This document shows, piece by piece, positions 13,514 through 16,479 of a DNA stretch of 16,479 bases. Under the pieces are notes generated by a model. The model was not told where the DNA came from and made no database searches. It saw only the letters and a list, made by a program, of their open reading frames with translations. The DNA comes from Candidatus Saccharimonadota bacterium. Its GTDB lineage: Bacteria; Patescibacteriota; Saccharimonadia; Saccharimonadales; Saccharimonadaceae. Location: positions 1 through 16,479 of the forward strand of contig JAUMYE010000012.1 of NCBI GenBank assembly GCA_030528815.1, given 5' to 3'. Position 1 is the stretch's first letter, and every line of letters starts with the position of its first letter. A program made the translations under genes and the position numbers.

Positions 13514-13586
13514 GTGCGGGTTGAGAGAGTCGAACTCTCATGTTGAGTTTGGAAAACTCACATAATAACCGTTATATGAAACCCGC
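13512..13586 (-). tRNA. tRNA-Gly (anticodon UCC), CCA encoded
   Basis: Read on the - strand, GCGGGTT pairs with AACCCGC as a 7-bp acceptor stem. The D arm ATATAACGGTTATTAT has the layout of E. coli tRNA-Gly(UCC). The anticodon stem TGAGT/ACTCA holds loop TTTCCAA with anticodon UCC at 13551-13553. The T arm is GAGAG-TTCGACT-CTCTC. Discriminator A and CCA are encoded. It reads UCC-complementary GGA codons and, by wobble, GGG. Confidence 0.95.
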
Positions 13587-13604
13587 AAGGTTTCACTTTA
13601 TATA

Positions 13605-13682
13605 TGGGGTGGGTAAAAGGGTTCGAACCTTCGACCTTCGGTGCCACAAACCGACGCTCTAACCAGCTGAGCTATACCCACC
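13605..13682 (-). tRNA. tRNA-His (anticodon GUG), with encoded G-1 and CCA
   Basis: Read on the - strand, acceptor GTGGGTA pairs with TACCCAC. The D arm is GCTC-AGCTGGTTAGA-GCG. The anticodon stem TCGGT/ACCGA holds loop TTGTGGC with anticodon GUG at 13645-13647. The T arm contains TTCGAAC. A G at 13682 (position -1) faces C73, the identity pair of tRNA-His, followed by encoded CCA. It is the first gene of a two-tRNA transcript; tRNA-Gly follows after 18 bases. Confidence 0.95.
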
Positions 13683-13696
13683 ATATATATGGAAGT

Positions 13697-13725
13697 ATTA
13701 TATCAGATAGACAATGCTTTTTCAA
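13697..13725 (-). promoter_or_regulatory. Promoter of the tRNA-His/tRNA-Gly transcript
   Basis: Read on the - strand: TTGAAA, 17-bp spacer, TATAAT. The start is near 13690, only some 8 bases before the tRNA-His 5' end. The box overlaps the gap just after the tail-anchored protein gene, so the tRNAs need not depend on tpiA read-through. Confidence 0.8.
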
Positions 13726-13734
13726 TCGTTATGA

Positions 13735-14622
13735 TTATAGGGCTGGAGATAGAATTAGATAGGCAAGATAGCCTAGGCCAGCACCAGCTGCAAGAATAAG
13801 GACGATAATAATTGCCCAGAACCATCCTGGTTTTTCTTTGCTGTCTTTGACGACCTTGGTTTTCTTGGCTTTCTTATCTTTCTTGGTAGCAACTTTAGTA
13901 TATTCGTTTTCTTGAGGAATTTCGTCTTCATGGACAAATTCTGAAGAGTTAGGACCTACGCCGAGTGGGCGTTTTGCGACCTTTGCGCTTGCATCTGGGC
14001 GAAGGAATGGGGAACGAACGCCAAGGGAATAGTTATTGGCGTTTGGTGCGGATTTTTCGCTTGGACTCTTTGTAAGGGTCGCGACGGCATTCTTTGCTGC
14101 TGCGGCAGTTTCTTTGGCCTGTTCTGGGGCAACTTCTGGAGTTGGCTCTGGTTTTGCTGCAACTCTTACGACTGCAGGCTGCGCGACTGGTTTGGCTGGT
14201 GCAGCTTTAGAAACGGTTGGGCGAACTGGAGCAACAGGTTTTGCAATGCGCTTTACTGGAGCTGCTTTTGGTGCAACAGGAGTAGCGATCTGCTTTACTG
14301 GAGCAGGGCGCAAAGTCTGATGAGAAGCAGTGCGATAAGCTGGCATAGAAGGAGTAGCGGTAGCAAAATGTGCTACGCGCTTTGGTTTTTCTGGTTCTGC
14401 TTCGACTTTTTTGGCAACTGCTGGGGCTTTGCGGCGAGAAACTCCGCCAACAAAATCCATGTATGTGCGGCGCCTTGGTTGCTGAACGGTAGCTTTTGGA
14501 GTAGTTTTTACTGGAACTGAATTTGAAGAAGTGGTCTTTGGAGCTGAACTACTCTTAGATCTAGCACGCGAAGCTTCCTTTACGGCTCTATCTAGTTCGT
14601 TGTAGTCTATATTATCGCTCAT
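13735..14622 (-). CDS. Tail-anchored Pro/Ala/Lys-rich protein
   Basis: The protein has 295 residues and no recognisable enzyme domain. A short acidic helix (MSDNIDYNELDRAVKEA) starts a long, probably disordered region rich in Ala, Pro, Lys and Val (20-180). That region contains near-repeats of the form PVK[QR]IA[TK]PVAP. A mixed section (190-245) includes LGVRSPFLRPDA. A lysine-rich patch (about 244-263) precedes a single C-terminal hydrophobic helix (about 266-290). With no signal peptide, the protein should be inserted tail-first, with the bulk in the cytoplasm or reversed if exported. Its start overlaps the tpiA stop by 11 bases, with AAAGG inside tpiA as the ribosome binding site, so the two are co-expressed. 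The low-complexity region could bind nucleic acid or span the cell wall; this is inference. Confidence 0.75.
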   Translation of the reverse strand: MSDNIDYNELDRAVKEASRARSKSSSAPKTTSSNSVPVKTTPKATVQQPRRRTYMDFVGGVSRRKAPAVAKKVEAEPEKPKRVAHFATATPSMPAYRTASHQTLRPAPVKQIATPVAPKAAPVKRIAKPVAPVRPTVSKAAPAKPVAQPAVVRVAAKPEPTPEVAPEQAKETAAAAKNAVATLTKSPSEKSAPNANNYSLGVRSPFLRPDASAKVAKRPLGVGPNSSEFVHEDEIPQENEYTKVATKKDKKAKKTKVVKDSKEKPGWFWAIIIVLILAAGAGLGYLAYLILSPAL

Positions 14623-15400
14623 CGTATTTACCTTTTGCTGATTCTACGATAGCACAAAAAGAATCTGCTATCAAACTGGCGTTACCGACAAGCAAGCCAT
14701 CGATGCCAGGGATGTTCAAATATCCAGGTGCAGTGCTTGGATTGACTGAGCCGCCATAGAGAATTGGAAGATCCATTGCAGTTTCGTCGCCATAGAGCTT
14801 GCTGATGTGGCGGCGGATTAGAAGCTGGGCTTCTTTGATATCTTCCGGTTTTGCCGGGCGAGCGTTCTTATTGCTAGAAATTGCCCAAACTGGTTCGTAG
14901 GCGATAATAACCTTGCTGATATCTTCTTCGCTAACCTGAGATAAGCCACCGATAAGCTGATCATAAATGGCAGCGCTAGTTTCGCCATTTCTGCGCTCTT
15001 CGGCAGTTTCACCAATGCAGAGAACTGGAGTTAGGCCGTTGCGGATAGCAGCAGCGACCTTTTGTGCGATGTCTTTGTCGCTTTCGTTGAACAGATAGCG
15101 GCGTTCAGAATGGCCAACGATGGCATAATCTACAAAGCTACGAATCTGAGAAATAGATACTTCGCCAGTGAATGCGCCATAATCTTGCCAGTAAAAATTC
15201 TGTGCAGCTAGCTTGAACTGGCGGCGGTTAATCTGCAAAGATAATGGTTGCAAAGAAACAAGGGAAGGCGATAGAACGACCTGGACGTTTCGCATGGCTG
15301 GAATGCGATTGCTGAGGCGATGCAAGTAAAGGCTGGCCTCACCAGGAGTAAAATTCATTTTCCAGTTTGCAATAATATAGGTTTTTCTAGCGCTTATCAT
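14612..15400 (-). CDS. tpiA: Triosephosphate isomerase
   Basis: The protein has 262 residues, slightly longer than the usual 250. It interconverts dihydroxyacetone phosphate and glyceraldehyde-3-phosphate in glycolysis. The catalytic residues are all present: Asn12 and Lys14 in ANWKMN, His97 in VGHSERR, and Glu169 in AYEPVWAI. The phosphate-gripping ILYGGSVNP is also there. The flexible loop 6, normally IGTGK after PVWA, reads ISSNKNARPA. This departs from the family and might affect loop closure, although the lysine is retained. The start is set by the MISARKTYIIANWK N-terminus and by a leaderless promoter. The overlapping downstream gene is an unrelated tail-anchored protein. Nothing else of glycolysis lies nearby, except a phosphomannomutase-like HAD gene upstream. 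Confidence 0.96.
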   Translation of the reverse strand: MISARKTYIIANWKMNFTPGEASLYLHRLSNRIPAMRNVQVVLSPSLVSLQPLSLQINRRQFKLAAQNFYWQDYGAFTGEVSISQIRSFVDYAIVGHSERRYLFNESDKDIAQKVAAAIRNGLTPVLCIGETAEERRNGETSAAIYDQLIGGLSQVSEEDISKVIIAYEPVWAISSNKNARPAKPEDIKEAQLLIRRHISKLYGDETAMDLPILYGGSVNPSTAPGYLNIPGIDGLLVGNASLIADSFCAIVESAKGKYDER

Positions 15401-15406
15401 ATATCT

Positions 15407-15415
15407 ATTTTAGCA
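15407..15415 (-). promoter_or_regulatory. Extended -10 promoter of tpiA, leaderless
   Basis: Read on the - strand: TGC-TAAAAT, six bases, then the tpiA ATG. There is no room for a ribosome binding site. Confidence 0.65.
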
Positions 15416-15440
15416 TAAGCGACAAGAATTCAGTAGGCAG

Positions 15441-15478
15441 TAAAAAGCTACGCCCCCAGTAGAAGCGTAGCTTTGAGT
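15441..15478 (-). terminator. Terminator of the phosphomannomutase-like gene
   Basis: AAAGCTACGC (15444-15453) pairs perfectly with GCGTAGCTTT (15465-15474). On the - strand the stem is followed by a short T run. It starts 3 bases after the stop at 15481. Confidence 0.85.
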
Positions 15479-15480
15479 TG

Positions 15481-16251
15481 TTATTCGCTAACTAGGCCAA
15501 GGATGCCGCGAAGCGCATAAGCAGTGTCTTCGTGCGAGCGGACGGTAATAGTGTCGATGCCCATCTGAACGACTGGGTAATCGTTGCCGCCTGGCTGGGT
15601 CATATCGCCGAAGTAGAGAATGTCTTTCTTTTCGACCTTTAGCTCTTCCATGAGGTGGGTCATACCAAAGACCTTGTTCATGCCAGGAATGAAGGCATTA
15701 ATAGAGGTCGTGCCGCCAACTTCGTATTCAAAATCTGGGGCGAGTTCTTTGGCGCGCTTAACGATAGCATCGCGTTTCTTGTGATCTGGATCCCAAGCAT
15801 ACTTAACATCGGTGCCAGCTTTCTGGCCAAGAGCAGAGAAGGTAACCTGAGATAGGCGGTTTTCGATAATCTCATCGCCTTCCTGAAGCTTATCTTCTTC
15901 CCAGTAACCGAGTTCTTCTGCCGCGGTCTGGATTGCTTTGGTAATTTCGGCGACCTGTTCATCGGTAAGTGGGTAGTTATAGACCTGATCCCAGTCTTTC
16001 TTCTCGATATTGTAGCGGTAGTACTGCGTGCCTTGTGCTACAAAGAGATGAAGATGACTGAGCTGTTCTGGGGTAGCATTGGTAAGGCGGTTTACAATCT
16101 GAATAAGGAATTGATCGAACTTCTGGCCAGAGATTGGGCAGATTTCGAAATGATCGAGACACTTGGTAAGGAGGTCTGCAATCTCGTCAGGGATTGGAGT
16201 TTTTGCGATATTTAAAGTTTGGTCAATATCGAAAGATAAGACTTTTTTCAT
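15481..16251 (-). CDS. HAD-IIB hydrolase, phosphomannomutase-like
   Basis: The protein has 256 residues, like eukaryotic-type phosphomannomutase (about 245). Motif I is SFDIDQTL with Asp8 and Asp10; PISGQKFDQF corresponds to motif II. The cap segment NRLSQVTFSALGQ resembles the PMM stretch FRNGMLNVSPIGR. Lys193 in FIPGMNKVFGM is motif III. YFGDMTQPGGND (213-224) is nearly the PMM signature FFGDKTMPGGND. The RSHEDT end also fits. It may interconvert mannose-6- and mannose-1-phosphate for glycan synthesis, or act as a phosphatase; some CPR proteins of this type carry only a HAD annotation. It has its own promoter and terminator and an AAGGA ribosome binding site. Confidence 0.85.
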   Translation of the reverse strand: MKKVLSFDIDQTLNIAKTPIPDEIADLLTKCLDHFEICPISGQKFDQFLIQIVNRLTNATPEQLSHLHLFVAQGTQYYRYNIEKKDWDQVYNYPLTDEQVAEITKAIQTAAEELGYWEEDKLQEGDEIIENRLSQVTFSALGQKAGTDVKYAWDPDHKKRDAIVKRAKELAPDFEYEVGGTTSINAFIPGMNKVFGMTHLMEELKVEKKDILYFGDMTQPGGNDYPVVQMGIDTITVRSHEDTAYALRGILGLVSE

Positions 16252-16274
16252 ATTTTGTCCTTGTTTATGGTTGT

Positions 16275-16303
16275 ATTTTATTGAAGAGTTTCATAATTTT
16301 CAA
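16275..16303 (-). promoter_or_regulatory. Promoter of the phosphomannomutase-like gene
   Basis: Read on the - strand: TTGAAA, 17-bp spacer, TAAAAT. The start is near 16268, followed by AAGGA (16258-16262) 6 bases before the ATG at 16251. Confidence 0.75.
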
Positions 16304-16308
16304 GGGGT

Positions 16309-16338
16309 GAAAATACCCCCGCACTGGATGTGCGGGGG
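16309..16338 (-). terminator. Terminator of the gene at the right edge
   Basis: CCCCCGCAC (16316-16324) pairs perfectly with GTGCGGGGG (16330-16338). On the - strand the stem is followed by TATTTTC. The left arm can also pair with GGGGT at 16304-16308, an alternative fold. Confidence 0.8.
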
Positions 16339-16365
16339 CGGGGTGCGGGGTTGGAGCGTTGACGA

Positions 16366-16479
16366 TTAGCTGTTGAGGCTAGCGTTGAAGACGGAGTAAA
16401 ACTCGTCCAGAGCCTCGTCGGTTTCGTCGTCGTCGGAGTGATAGCGGTCGCCGTCGTAGGTCACTCCGTTCTTGGACTT
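16366..16479 (-). CDS. C-terminal end of an unidentified acidic protein; 5' end outside the window
   Basis: The - strand is open from the right edge to a TAA at 16366-16368. It encodes 37 residues starting KSKNGVTYDGDRYHS and rich in Asp and Glu, ending FYSVFNASLNS. A strong terminator follows 28 bases later, which supports a real gene. Codons are clearly GC-richer (TAC, GAC, TCC, GTC, CTC) than in neighbouring genes. The product is not recognised. Confidence 0.6.
   Translation of the reverse strand, partial: KSKNGVTYDGDRYHSDDDETDEALDEFYSVFNASLNS

Noticed and set aside
13514..13529. tRNA-Gly 3' end as an integrated phage or plasmid att site
   Set aside because: The direct repeat encloses under 200 bases with no integrase or cargo gene; kept only as part of the palindromic element.
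14036..14520. Open frames on the + strand rich in Ala/Gly and Phe/Trp
   Set aside because: They are antisense shadows of the Ala/Pro/Lys-rich gene 13735-14622, caused by its biased codons; no ribosome binding site.

Overview
This window most likely comes from a small-genome, low-to-moderate GC member of the Candidate Phyla Radiation (Patescibacteria), and Saccharibacteria (TM7) is my best guess. The reasons are the compact gene spacing, the standard genetic code with only TAA and TAG stops, a PilM-N-O-x-PilB type IV pilus operon of the CPR kind, many short orphan membrane or secreted proteins, and several promoters whose -10 box sits directly against the start codon. The phylum assignment is inference; no marker gene settles it.

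Left part (1-3000, + strand). The window opens inside a MYG1-family gene. Next is a strong sigma70-like promoter overlapped by two NrdR-box-like 16-mers, driving a 144-residue protein. Its middle carries the RITGY...WN.GK...E...RVKH signature of the C-terminal glycyl-radical region of class III ribonucleotide reductase, but there is no catalytic barrel. After a terminator come two overlapping genes: an XRE-type regulator fused to four membrane helices, and a membrane-anchored DUF4097-like beta-repeat protein. This looks like an envelope-sensing or regulatory pair.

Middle part (3000-7150). Mostly single-gene units: a HAD hydrolase (-), a transglutaminase/papain-like protein (+), a secreted and C-terminally anchored surface protein (+), a 95-residue orphan (-), a Nudix hydrolase (+) and the translation-associated ATPase YchF (+). 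They are separated by clear terminators and short promoters.

Pilus operon (7199-12604, + strand). PilM, a PilN-like protein, a PilO-like protein, a small anchored acidic protein and the PilB/GspE assembly ATPase are nearly contiguous and end at a strong terminator. The inferred extracytoplasmic parts of the three membrane proteins have even numbers of cysteines. The ATPase lacks the tetracysteine zinc site. PilC, PilD, PilT and pilin genes are not in the window.

Right part (12605-16479, - strand). In transcription order from the right edge: the 3' end of a GC-rich gene, a phosphomannomutase-like HAD protein, triosephosphate isomerase overlapping a Pro/Ala/Lys-rich tail-anchored protein, tRNA-His and tRNA-Gly with their own promoter and terminator, a highly palindromic non-coding stretch containing direct and inverted copies of the tRNA-Gly 3' end, and an orphan protein of 195 residues behind a near-consensus promoter. 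No CRISPR array, transposase gene, rRNA or replication origin was seen.
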